Shown here piece by piece: positions 1-8,252 of a stretch of 64,000 bases of DNA (its first letter is position 1; every line of letters starts with the position of its first letter). The notes below the pieces were generated by a model. That model was given only the letters and a program-made list of their open reading frames with translations, was not told where the DNA came from and made no database searches. The position numbers were made by a program, and so were the translations under genes. Source of the stretch: Pacificoceanicola sp049341065 (GTDB lineage: Bacteria; Pseudomonadota; Alphaproteobacteria; Rhodobacterales; Rhodobacteraceae); NCBI RefSeq assembly GCF_049341065.1, contig NZ_JBMPIX010000004.1, forward strand, positions 310,001-374,000. The letters run 5' to 3'.

Positions 1-375
1 GATATGGCGGCGGGCCGAACCTTGGTCGGGCCGCATAGGACCGACCTGTATGGTGTTTTTGCAGCCAAAGATGTACCCGCGTCCGAGTGTTCAACGGGCG
101 AGCAAAAAGCGCTGCTGATTTCGCTGATCCTGGCCAACGCACGCGCGCTTTCGCACGATCTTGGAGCGCCGCCCATAGTACTGCTGGACGAGGTCGCAGC
201 GCATTTGGATTCTGGTCGCCGCGCCGCTTTGTATGATGAGATCTGCGCCCTTGGGGCGCAGGCGTGGATGACCGGAACGGGGCCGGAACTGTTCGCCGAT
301 CTTGGCGATCGGGCGCAGTATCTTGAAGTCAACGAAGAGGGCGCCGAATCTCTCGTGGCGCGTCTGGCGAATTGA
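1..375 (+). CDS. recF: DNA replication/repair protein RecF, C-terminal part
   Basis: This is the 3' end of recF; the reading frame is open at the window edge, so about the last 124 residues are seen. RecF is an SMC/ABC-like ATPase that loads RecA at single-strand gaps with RecO and RecR. Visible motifs are the ABC signature region STGEQKALL and the Walker B/D-loop PIVLLDEVAAHLD, followed by the short C-terminal lobe containing MTGTGPELF. It lies directly upstream of gyrB, the classic dnaA-dnaN-recF-gyrB order near many bacterial origins, so dnaN is expected just outside the window. No internal damage is seen. Confidence 0.93.
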   Translation, partial: DMAAGRTLVGPHRTDLYGVFAAKDVPASECSTGEQKALLISLILANARALSHDLGAPPIVLLDEVAAHLDSGRRAALYDEICALGAQAWMTGTGPELFADLGDRAQYLEVNEEGAESLVARLAN

Positions 376-454
376 TACCAAATCTTGTGTCCAAGACGTG
401 ACATTACCCCTTGGGATCGCTATAAATCCGCTCAACATAACAAAGGAAGACGGC

Positions 455-2872
455 ATGTCCGACGCTGCAGGCGCCCCCGAAGAGTATGGCGCGGATTCCA
501 TTAAGGTTCTCAGAGGCTTGGAGGCTGTTCGCAAGCGTCCCGGCATGTATATCGGGGATACTGATGACGGCTCTGGCCTGCATCACATGGTCTATGAGGT
601 CGTCGATAACGGTATCGACGAGGCGCTGGCCAAGCATGCCGACTATGTTCATGTGAAAATCCACGCAGACAACAGCGTTTCCGTGCGTGATAACGGGCGC
701 GGAATTCCTGTCGATCTGCACGCCGAAGAGGGCGTTTCCGCCGCCGAGGTCATCATGACCCAGTTGCATGCGGGCGGTAAGTTCGACAGCAACTCTTACA
801 AGGTATCCGGCGGTCTGCACGGCGTCGGCGTGTCCGTTGTGAACGCGCTGTCTGTCTGGTTGGAGCTGCGCGTCTGGCGCAAGGGCAAAGAGCATTTTGC
901 CCGGTTTGAACATGGCGAGACAGCCGAGCATCTGCGTGTCGTTGGCGATGCCAATGGTGAAACCGGTACCGAGGTGCGTTTTCTGGCCTCGACGGACACC
1001 TTCAGCAACCTCGACTACAGCTTTGAGACGTTGGAAAAGCGCTTGCGCGAACTGGCCTTCCTTAACTCCGGCGTTCGGATCATCCTTGAGGATGAGCGCC
1101 CCGCCGAGCCGCTCAAGACAGAGCTGTTCTACGAAGGCGGCGTTAAGGAATTCGTCAAATATCTCGACCGGCACAAGCAGGCTGTGATGGACGAGCCAGT
1201 TTATATGATGGGCGAAAAGGATGACATTGGCGTGGAAATCGCCATGTGGTGGAACGACAGCTATCACGAGAACGTCCTGCCCTTTACCAACAATATTCCG
1301 CAGCGCGATGGTGGTACGCACCTTGCTGGTTTCCGGGGGGCACTGACCCGGACCATCCAGAAATACGCGCAGGAAACCGGGATCGCGAAACGGGAAAAAG
1401 TCACCTTCACTGGCGACGATGCCCGCGAGGGGCTGACAGCGGTGCTATCGGTCAAGGTGCCAGACCCGAAGTTCAGCTCTCAGACCAAGGACAAGCTGGT
1501 CTCCTCCGAGGTGCGCCCGGCGGTCGAAAGCATGATGAATGAAAAGCTGCAGGAGTGGTTTGAAGAGAACCCGGCGCAGGCCAAGCAGATCATCAGCAAG
1601 ATCATCGAGGCGGCTTTTGCGCGCGAAGCGGCCCGCAAGGCTCGCGAGCTGACGCGGCGCAAGACCGCCATGGACGTAAGCTTTAACGCCGCCAAGCTGA
1701 AGGATTGTTCGGAAAAGGATCCGGCACTGACCGAATTGTTCCTGGTGGAGGGCGATTCAGCCGGCGGATCGGCGCAGACGGGGCGCAACCGCGCCACGCA
1801 AGCGATCCTTCCGCTCAAGGGTAAGATCCTGAACGTGGAACGTGCCCGGTTTGACCGGATGCTGAACAGTCAGGAAATTGGCAACCTCGTGATGGCGCTT
1901 GGCACCGGGATTGGCCGGGATGAATTCAACATCGACAAACTTCGGTATCACAAGATCATTCTGATGACCGACGCCGACGTGGACGGTGCGCACATCCGCA
2001 CTCTGCTGCTGACTTTCTTTTACCGGCAGATGCCAGCGCTGATCGAACGCGGACACCTCTATATCGCCCAGCCGCCCCTGTATAAGGTCGCGCGCGGCAA
2101 GTCCGAGGTTTATCTCAAGGATCAGGCGGCGCTGGACGACTATCTCATCCAGCAGGGGATCGAGGGTGCCGGGCTCAAGCTGGGTTCGGGCGAAGTGATT
2201 GTCGGGCAGGATCTGGTCCGGGTCATCGACGAGGCGCGTCAACTGCGCCGTGTTCTCGATGCCTTTCCAACGCACTACCCGCGTCACATTCTGGAACAGG
2301 CGGCGATTGCCGGGGCCTTTGTGCCCGGTGCCGTGGATGCGGACCTTCAGGGTGTCGCGGACAAGGTTGCGGCCCGGCTCAACCTGATCGCGCTTGAATA
2401 TGAACGCGGTTGGCAAGGTCGGATCACTCAGGACATGGGCATTCGCCTGGCGCGCATCTTGCGCGGCGTTGAAGAAGTCCGGACAATGGACGGGCCAATG
2501 CTGCGCTCGGGCGAAGCGCGCAAGACCGGCAGCTTTACGCAAAGCCTTCAGACAGTATACGACACGCCCGCAATGCTGGAACGTAAGGATCGCCGCCAGT
2601 TGATCCACGGTCCGCTTGAGCTGTTGAAGGCCATTCTGGATGAAGGCGAAAAGGGTCTGACGCTTCAGCGTTACAAGGGACTGGGCGAAATGAACCCCGG
2701 CCAGCTGTGGGAAACCACACTGGACCCGGATGCCCGCACCCTGCTGCGTGTCACAATCGACGATATGGCCGAGGCGGACGATCTGTTCACCAAACTGATG
2801 GGGGATGTGGTCGAACCGCGACGCGAATTCATTCAGGACAATGCCCTGAGCGTCGCGAATCTGGACTTCTGA
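455..2872 (+). CDS. gyrB: DNA gyrase subunit B
   Basis: ATPase subunit of DNA gyrase, 805 residues, the usual length for the family. The N-terminal GHKL ATPase domain shows VVDNGIDEA near residue 50, the DNGRGIP loop near 85 and GGLHGVGVSVVNALS near 125. The TOPRIM domain has EGDSAGGSA (catalytic Glu432) and DADVDGAH near 506. The C-terminus has RYKGLGEMNP. The frame stays open back to 302, but the ATG at 455 is chosen because the protein then starts like other alphaproteobacterial GyrB (MSDAAGAP) and an AAGGAAGA ribosome site lies 5 bases upstream; longer starts would run into recF. It follows recF with an 79-base gap. Confidence 0.97.
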   Translation: MSDAAGAPEEYGADSIKVLRGLEAVRKRPGMYIGDTDDGSGLHHMVYEVVDNGIDEALAKHADYVHVKIHADNSVSVRDNGRGIPVDLHAEEGVSAAEVIMTQLHAGGKFDSNSYKVSGGLHGVGVSVVNALSVWLELRVWRKGKEHFARFEHGETAEHLRVVGDANGETGTEVRFLASTDTFSNLDYSFETLEKRLRELAFLNSGVRIILEDERPAEPLKTELFYEGGVKEFVKYLDRHKQAVMDEPVYMMGEKDDIGVEIAMWWNDSYHENVLPFTNNIPQRDGGTHLAGFRGALTRTIQKYAQETGIAKREKVTFTGDDAREGLTAVLSVKVPDPKFSSQTKDKLVSSEVRPAVESMMNEKLQEWFEENPAQAKQIISKIIEAAFAREAARKARELTRRKTAMDVSFNAAKLKDCSEKDPALTELFLVEGDSAGGSAQTGRNRATQAILPLKGKILNVERARFDRMLNSQEIGNLVMALGTGIGRDEFNIDKLRYHKIILMTDADVDGAHIRTLLLTFFYRQMPALIERGHLYIAQPPLYKVARGKSEVYLKDQAALDDYLIQQGIEGAGLKLGSGEVIVGQDLVRVIDEARQLRRVLDAFPTHYPRHILEQAAIAGAFVPGAVDADLQGVADKVAARLNLIALEYERGWQGRITQDMGIRLARILRGVEEVRTMDGPMLRSGEARKTGSFTQSLQTVYDTPAMLERKDRRQLIHGPLELLKAILDEGEKGLTLQRYKGLGEMNPGQLWETTLDPDARTLLRVTIDDMAEADDLFTKLMGDVVEPRREFIQDNALSVANLDF

Positions 2873-3085
2873 GCAGATGGAGGATTACGCATAAGGCTGC
2901 GTTTGCGCAAAGCGCTGCGCAGTTAGCACAAAGGTTTTCGCGGTGCGTCAGGATGATTGATGGCCCATGCCTCCGCCTAACTTTCCTGCCCTCCACTGAT
3001 CACGTTTCGCTATTGGTGGGAAGGACCCGACGTTCCGCATCCTACCCGTTTGTCCCGTCCTGAAGCTTGTTAAGAATGGGTTTCA
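2873..3085. other. Gene-free stretch after gyrB
   Basis: No supportable gene or RNA was recognised here. Short open frames occur on both strands but show no family resemblance and no convincing ribosome site. Around 2890-2930 there are several overlapping GCGC-containing inverted repeats (TGCGCA twice), which could form weak hairpins after gyrB, but there is no following T-run typical of an intrinsic terminator. Together with the IS remnant downstream, this forms the only gene-poor region longer than 300 bases in the window. Confidence 0.5.
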
Positions 3086-3375
3086 CGCGGTGCGTCGGCG
3101 GCACCGGGGGCTGTAATCTGGCACTGCCCAGTTCAGCACGGCCAACCCCAAAAGGCTTTCTACGAAGCCAGTCGTTTGCCGCAAGGCATACCGAACACCA
3201 CTTTCAAGGCTAGGCATGCTTGTATCGCAGCATCGCTGAACTGCAGCTGACGACCGGACTTGCCGTTCGGCCACAGTACCCAGGCCATCTCAGGGTCAAA
3301 CCAGATCTAAAGAGATCCGCGCTGCTACAACGCTGTGTTATACGAAGCGCCGTTTTTGGTCTTGTACTTCGTCGG
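3086..3375 (-). pseudogene. Decayed IS5-family transposase, N-terminal half
   Basis: Read on the minus strand from 3375, the translation resembles the start of IS5-type DDE transposases common in Rhodobacteraceae: PTKYKTKN, then a stop, QRGSL, a second stop, IWFDPEMAW, then GKSGRQ...FSDAAIQACLALKVVFGM. After a frameshift near 3190 it continues as LRQTTGFVESLLGLAVLNWAVPDYS up to about 3110, then CRRR. At least two in-frame stops and one frameshift make it inactive, and the catalytic DDE half is missing. Sequence 5' of the frame (to about 3430) may be the old element end, but no paired terminal repeat was found. Family assignment is from recalled similarity. Confidence 0.75.
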
Positions 3376-3430
3376 GGTCGAACTGCTCAAGCAGTTCAGC
3401 CATCACTCTGGATTAAGCCACTGAATCCAA

Positions 3431-3571
3431 GTCGGAATTTTTGCTACAAAGCCAGATCGAACTCTAAGATTGTGGATGCAATTGCGTGCCCCACTGTGGG
3501 CCGTACGCTCGATTTCGGCGCCCTAAAGGACGAGCATGGGTTCATCGGTCGCCACGGTTTTCCGGCCTGTC
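3431..3571. other. Short spacer between IS remnant and aldolase gene
   Basis: Non-coding as far as can be seen. It probably holds the outer edge of the IS5-type element and the 3' flank of the minus-strand aldolase gene. No hairpin with a T-run and no target-site duplication could be identified by eye. Confidence 0.4.
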
Positions 3572-4324
3572 TTAACCCTGCAGCGACAGACCTTTGCGCA
3601 GGGCGGCCAGATCCAGATCCCCCGCGACAAAGACTGCGCCTGCTTCGATTGCCTGGTCTCGGACCTCTTCAGACAGAGTCAGTATGCCCGGCGGCACACC
3701 CGCAGCGCGAATACGGCGGATAGAGTCCAGCACGGCCTTGGTGACCTCGGGATGGTTCGGTTCACCCGGATAGCCAAGCGATGCGGCCAAATCGGCGGGA
3801 CCAACAAAGACACCATCAATGCCGTCAACGGCGGCGATAGACTCGATGTTGTCCATCGCTTCCTTTGTTTCGACCTGCACGATCAGGCAAATCTCATCCC
3901 TTGCGCGTTTGTGATAGCCGGGGATTTTGCCGAATTGGGTCGCACGGGTCAGGCCTGCCACGCCGCGAATGCCTGCGGGCGGATAGGTCACTGCCGCAAC
4001 GGCCTGAGCGGCCTCTTCCGAGTTTTGCACGTAGGGCACCAGAATGGTTTGGGCGCCAATATCCAGCAGCTTTTTGATTTCGGCGGCGTTCAGGCAGGTG
4101 GGACGGACAATCGGCGTGACCGGATAGGGCGCCACGGCCTGCAGCAACGGGAGCAGTCCCACCGGGTCCATCGGCGAATGCTCGGTGTCGAACATCATCC
4201 AGTCAAATCCGCAGTCGGCCATCATCTCGGCGGCAAGCTGATCACTCATGGTGCACCAAAGTCCGCGTTGCAGTTCCATCCGCTGAAGTGCGGCTTTGAA
4301 AGTGTTGGTTTTCAGCTCGGCCAT
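3572..4324 (-). CDS. HpcH/HpaI-family 2-keto-3-deoxy sugar acid aldolase
   Basis: Class II, metal-dependent pyruvate aldolase of the HpaI/RhmA/GarL type, 250 residues, the normal family length. These enzymes cleave 2-keto-3-deoxy acids to pyruvate and an aldehyde. Visible family landmarks are FDTEHSP (His49), Arg74 in VRPTCLNA, the metal-ligand region QVETKEAM (Glu152) and VFVGPADLA (Asp178). The frame continues 11 codons upstream, but the ATG at 4324 has AGGAAAG nine bases upstream and gives the typical N-terminus. It lies 159 bases downstream of the polyol operon on the same strand, so co-transcription is possible but not shown. The exact substrate cannot be told from sequence. Confidence 0.88.
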   Translation of the reverse strand: MAELKTNTFKAALQRMELQRGLWCTMSDQLAAEMMADCGFDWMMFDTEHSPMDPVGLLPLLQAVAPYPVTPIVRPTCLNAAEIKKLLDIGAQTILVPYVQNSEEAAQAVAAVTYPPAGIRGVAGLTRATQFGKIPGYHKRARDEICLIVQVETKEAMDNIESIAAVDGIDGVFVGPADLAASLGYPGEPNHPEVTKAVLDSIRRIRAAGVPPGILTLSEEVRDQAIEAGAVFVAGDLDLAALRKGLSLQG

Positions 4325-4483
4325 GGCATTTGCTTTCCTAACAGCGCGACAGGTCAATCGCCGATACCACGGCGCTGACCGCCCTGTCCATGCGCCTGCG
4401 CTGCGCGCTATAGTTGACGCCTTGGCGCTGTGCGGTCACGCTCTATCCCATTTACAGTAAATGCCAAAAAATGAGGGTAGGTG

Positions 4484-6061
4484 TTATGCTTTTCCATCTA
4501 ATGCGAGCAGTTCCACGCGATGGGCCTGCATTCTCAGAAAGGCCTGGTAGTCGATGTCGAACCGGGCCCGAGCTGCAGGGTTGGGGGAAAAAATCGCAGG
4601 CTCGTTTGCCATGGCACGGGCAATCCGCCCCAGTTCGTCGGTATCAGTGAGGCAAGCAAAAGCCAGGGTTGCGGTGCCCATAAGCACAGCGTCTTGCCCT
4701 TGATGGCGCAAAATGCGCCGTCCGGTTACATCGGAAAACAGTTGAGTCAGAAGATCGCTTTGAACCAGACCGCCGACGATGGCCAGATCACGGGCTTCCT
4801 TGGGATTACCCCCGATGTGTGAGATGATCTGCCGAACCCCCAGCGCCAGCGACAGGGCCGCGCGCCAGTAAAGTGCACAAAGTCCGTCAAAGCTGCGATC
4901 AAGGGTCAAACCGCTAATCACGCCCTTGGCCATCGGGTCCGACAACGGAGAGCGATTGCCATTGAAGTCGGGCAGAACATGAATGTGCGCGGCGAAATTC
5001 GGGCCATGTTCGGCGATCAGAACGTCCAGTCTGGCTATCACGTCTGAATGTGTCGGATGGTGCCCGTTGCGGTTACCCGGCCAACTGTCGAGGATGTAAT
5101 CCAACAGGGCCCCGGCAGCGGATTGCCCGCCTTCACTCACCCAGCGTTCGGGCAAGATGGCGTCCCGGTAGGGACCCCAAAGACCAGTTCGAAAGACAGG
5201 GTCCCGGCTGACCGACATGATGCAATTCGAGGTTCCCGTAATCAGTGTCTGTTGCGACTCTGGCACCATAGTTTCTGGGAACAGCCCATGAGTGCCCAGA
5301 GCGCCCGCAAATGCGTCAATCATCCCGGTCGCCACCTTTGTGCCGGGGCCGAGGTCAAGCTCCTCAGCGGTTTGTGGCGTCAGGGTGCCCGCCATCTTGC
5401 CGACGGACTGCGGTGCATCGGGCAGATCGGCCTTGGTCCGAAGATCGCCAAGGCCGACGGCCTCCAAAAAATCCTGCTGCCAGCCACCCGAAGCCGGAAG
5501 GTAAGGCCATTTGGCTGCGGTGGTACAGGCCGACCGAACGGGATTCCCGGTGCTGCGAAGGACCAGAAAATCGCTCAGATCGCCTGCGTAGCCCAAGGCA
5601 TCCCAGATTTCGGGGCGATGACGCTTGAGCCACATCAGTTTGGGCGTCTGCATTTCGGGGGACATGGCGTTGCCAAGGTGGCGGATCAGCGGATGGCCGG
5701 TATCTGTGCAAATCGCAGCCTCGGCCACGGCGCGATGATCAAACCACGCGATGGTGTTTCGACCATCCGGGCCAAGTGGAAGCGGCCTGTGTTCGTGGTC
5801 AAGAAGAACCAGAGAACAGGTGGCATCAAAAGCCAAAGCGCCGATGTCTGTCGCAGCTACCCCGCTTGTCGCAACGCTGGCTTTGACTGCAGCACAGACC
5901 GCCTGCCAAATCTGTTCAGATGAATATTCACCGAATTTTCCGTTGCCTTGAAAGACGTTAAACTCGGCGACCTCGCGTGACAGCATCCGCCCGTCCGCTG
6001 CAAAGACTCCGGCGCGAGCGCTTAGCGTTCCGACATCCACGGCGCAGACATAGCTTGTCAT
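4484..6061 (-). CDS. FGGY-family pentulose kinase
   Basis: Sugar kinase of the FGGY family, 525 residues, most like the ribulokinase-type pentulose kinases (FGGY-pentulose kinase group). The actin-like ATPase fold shows the first phosphate loop VDVGTLSARAGVF at residues 9-21, a central GMIDAFAGALGTHG segment and a C-terminal LAIVGGLVQSDLLTQLFSDVTG adenosine-binding region. It is the last gene of the polyol operon, 14 bases after the HAD phosphatase gene. Its place next to mannitol-type dehydrogenase suggests it phosphorylates the ketose produced by polyol oxidation (for example D-ribulose or D-xylulose); this is inference. Xylulokinase-like naming would also be defensible. Confidence 0.87.
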   Translation of the reverse strand: MTSYVCAVDVGTLSARAGVFAADGRMLSREVAEFNVFQGNGKFGEYSSEQIWQAVCAAVKASVATSGVAATDIGALAFDATCSLVLLDHEHRPLPLGPDGRNTIAWFDHRAVAEAAICTDTGHPLIRHLGNAMSPEMQTPKLMWLKRHRPEIWDALGYAGDLSDFLVLRSTGNPVRSACTTAAKWPYLPASGGWQQDFLEAVGLGDLRTKADLPDAPQSVGKMAGTLTPQTAEELDLGPGTKVATGMIDAFAGALGTHGLFPETMVPESQQTLITGTSNCIMSVSRDPVFRTGLWGPYRDAILPERWVSEGGQSAAGALLDYILDSWPGNRNGHHPTHSDVIARLDVLIAEHGPNFAAHIHVLPDFNGNRSPLSDPMAKGVISGLTLDRSFDGLCALYWRAALSLALGVRQIISHIGGNPKEARDLAIVGGLVQSDLLTQLFSDVTGRRILRHQGQDAVLMGTATLAFACLTDTDELGRIARAMANEPAIFSPNPAARARFDIDYQAFLRMQAHRVELLALDGKA

Positions 6062-6075
6062 CTAGTCACCGAGCG

Positions 6076-6753
6076 TCAGGTCAACTGGTGGATAAGGGGC
6101 GGAAGGTCTCGCATGTTTGATATGATTGCCATCGGCGCGAGTTTTGCAACCTTTTCACGCAGATTGGCGGGTTTGGCATGGCCACCTCCCACGAAGGCGA
6201 CGACCTTCATTCCCGCTGCCTTGGCAGCCCGGATGCCAGCGGGGCTGTCTTCGACCACAACACAATTTTCGGGTGCAACGCCAATTTTTTCCGCCGCATG
6301 CAGGAACAGATCTGGCGCGGGCTTGCCGCGTTTGACCATGGTTGCGCTGAAGATATTGGGGTCGAACAATGACAGCTGACCGGTCAGCTCCAACGACAGG
6401 CGAATGCGCTCGGGTTGGCTGGAGGAGGCGACGCATGTCAACCATGGCAGCGCGGCGACGCTGTCCGCCACTCCAGAAATCGGCTGCAAGTCTTGATGGA
6501 AACGGGCGTAAAGCCGTTGTCGCATGTCGGCCAGACGGGCTTCGGTCAGGTCCATGCCGTGGGTGCGATGCAGCCAGTCAGCGATGGTCGTCAGGGACCG
6601 CCCCAGCAGGTGGTCATACCCGTCCTGAACGGTCATCGGGCAATCGGCCTCGGCCAGAATATCCAACATGACAGCCAGCGAAATCGGCTCACTATCGACA
6701 AGCACCCCGTCGCAATCGAAAATGACCAAACCGTCTTTAATGGGACCGCCCAC
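6076..6753 (-). CDS. HAD-superfamily phosphatase, beta-phosphoglucomutase/GPP-like
   Basis: HAD subfamily I hydrolase, about 225 residues. The four HAD motifs are visible: the nucleophile motif IFDCDGVLVDSE near the N-terminus, Ser/Thr in VASSSQPERI, Lys in KRGKPAPDLFLHAA, and the acidic VVEDSPAG. The cap region lies between motifs 1 and 2. The frame is open to an ATG at 6801, but that would overlap the dehydrogenase by 41 bases; the GTG at 6753 starts 7 bases after that stop codon, with GGAAAG upstream, and puts motif 1 about ten residues in, so it is preferred. Operon context suggests dephosphorylation of a sugar or polyol phosphate; substrate unknown. Confidence 0.85.
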   Translation of the reverse strand: MGGPIKDGLVIFDCDGVLVDSEPISLAVMLDILAEADCPMTVQDGYDHLLGRSLTTIADWLHRTHGMDLTEARLADMRQRLYARFHQDLQPISGVADSVAALPWLTCVASSSQPERIRLSLELTGQLSLFDPNIFSATMVKRGKPAPDLFLHAAEKIGVAPENCVVVEDSPAGIRAAKAAGMKVVAFVGGGHAKPANLREKVAKLAPMAIISNMRDLPPLIHQLT

Positions 6754-6760
6754 AGAGTAA

Positions 6761-8230
6761 TCAGCTTTCCAGATAGCGGCGCAGAACATCCTCGGTCCCA
6801 TCGGCCCAAAGAGCGTTCAGCCAATGGGCAAAACGTTCGGCAAAAGCACTGTCCTGCGCCAGATCACCGTAAACGGCTTCTTGTTCAAGCCATGCCTGCG
6901 GGCGCGTCTTGGCCGCTTGCGCGATAGAGACCAGCTCATCCCAATTCGGATCGTTCGGTGCTATTTCGGCACTACTGTCCGTGGTTCCGGCGCAATAGCG
7001 GCACCAAAGCGCGCATTCCAGCGCCAGCCCGTCGAATGCGCTGCCCGCTGCCCGCGCGTCGCGCAGCGCCGGGATCACGAATTTCGGCTGCCGGTTTGAG
7101 CCGTCAAGACAGAGGCGACGAATGGTGTCGCCGATTTTCGGGTTCGAGAACCGCTCTTCGATCTTGTCGAAATAGGTGTTGGTGTCCGTGTCGGGCACCG
7201 GCGGAATATGCGGGATGATCTCGGTTTCTTCGATCTTGCGAAGAAACGCGCGGATCACCGGGTGTTCCATCGCTTCATGAACGAAATGGATATCCATCAG
7301 CCCAGCGGGATACGCGATGATGGCATGGCCCGCGTTGAGGATGCGCAGCTTCATCAATTCGAAGGGGGTCACATCCTCGGCAAATTGAACACCGACTTTT
7401 TCAAGCGGCGGGCGGCCGAGCGGGAAGTTGTCCTCAAGAACCCATTGCGTGAAATCCTCACAGAAGACAGGCCAGCCGTCCTCGATTCCGAACTCGTCCA
7501 ACAGAATGCCGCGTTCGCGGTCTGTTGTGCCGGGTGTGATACGGTCGACCATGGCATTGGGGAAGGCCACATTGGCCTCGATCCATGTCGCAAAATCCGG
7601 ATCTGACAGACGCGCCAGCCCGGTGAGCGTGCGCCGAGTGACCGAGCCATTGTGCGGAATGTTGTCGCAACACATGATCGTAAAGGGCGCCATCCCCGCG
7701 TCGCGGCGCGCGCGAAGGGCACACAGAAGCATGCCAAAAGCAGTCTTCGGCGTTTCAGGGTTGGCCGCGTCGTGCTGGATGTCTGGTCGCGACGGGTCGA
7801 AATTGTCCTTCGCGTCAAGGAAATAGCCGCCCTCGGTGATGGTCATCGAAACGATGCGGATATCCGGCTGCGACATCCGCGCAATGATCGCTGCGGCATT
7901 GGCAGGCTCGATATAATCGATCATCGAACCTATGACGCGGGCCTCGCTTTTGCCTGCTTCCTGTTCGACCAGCGTTGTCAGCCAGTCTTGCGCTTGCAGG
8001 ATCTCGCGCCCACGCCTTTCGCCTTCAAAGACACCCGCCCCAACCAAGGCCCAATCTTTGGCCTCGCCCATGTTCATCAGGCTATCAAGGTATGTCGCCT
8101 GATGCGCTCGGTGAAAGTTGCCGACTCCAAAGTGCAGGATACCTGCCGACAGGGCCGCCCGATCATAAGAAGGGCGCCCTACCGTTTCCGGAAGCTTGGC
8201 GAGAGTGTCATTTGAGAGCTTGAGGGTCAT
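6761..8230 (-). CDS. mtlK: Mannitol 2-dehydrogenase family polyol dehydrogenase
   Basis: Long-chain NAD-dependent polyol dehydrogenase, 489 residues, which oxidises mannitol, sorbitol or arabitol to the ketose. The N-terminal Rossmann domain has LHFGVGNFHRAHQ, and the C-terminal domain carries the signature KLRILNAGHAIIAY with the catalytic Lys, Asn and His near residue 295. The ATG at 8230 is preferred over the one four codons upstream because GGTGGA lies 5 bases before it. It follows smoK by about 20 bases. In Rhodobacter the equivalent gene sits in the smo polyol operon, which this arrangement matches. The preferred polyol cannot be read from sequence. Confidence 0.92.
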   Translation of the reverse strand: MTLKLSNDTLAKLPETVGRPSYDRAALSAGILHFGVGNFHRAHQATYLDSLMNMGEAKDWALVGAGVFEGERRGREILQAQDWLTTLVEQEAGKSEARVIGSMIDYIEPANAAAIIARMSQPDIRIVSMTITEGGYFLDAKDNFDPSRPDIQHDAANPETPKTAFGMLLCALRARRDAGMAPFTIMCCDNIPHNGSVTRRTLTGLARLSDPDFATWIEANVAFPNAMVDRITPGTTDRERGILLDEFGIEDGWPVFCEDFTQWVLEDNFPLGRPPLEKVGVQFAEDVTPFELMKLRILNAGHAIIAYPAGLMDIHFVHEAMEHPVIRAFLRKIEETEIIPHIPPVPDTDTNTYFDKIEERFSNPKIGDTIRRLCLDGSNRQPKFVIPALRDARAAGSAFDGLALECALWCRYCAGTTDSSAEIAPNDPNWDELVSIAQAAKTRPQAWLEQEAVYGDLAQDSAFAERFAHWLNALWADGTEDVLRRYLES

Positions 8231-8252
8231 GGGGTCCACCAATATGCGCGTT

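Noticed and set aside
302..454. Upstream extension of gyrB into recF
   Set aside because: The ATG at 455 has a good ribosome site and matches the usual GyrB start.
2885..2935. Possible terminator after gyrB
   Set aside because: GCGC-rich inverted repeats overlap one another and no T-run follows; not a convincing terminator.
3536..4378. 280-codon plus-strand frame opposite the aldolase gene
   Set aside because: Antisense shadow; the aldolase on the other strand has clear active-site motifs and a ribosome site.
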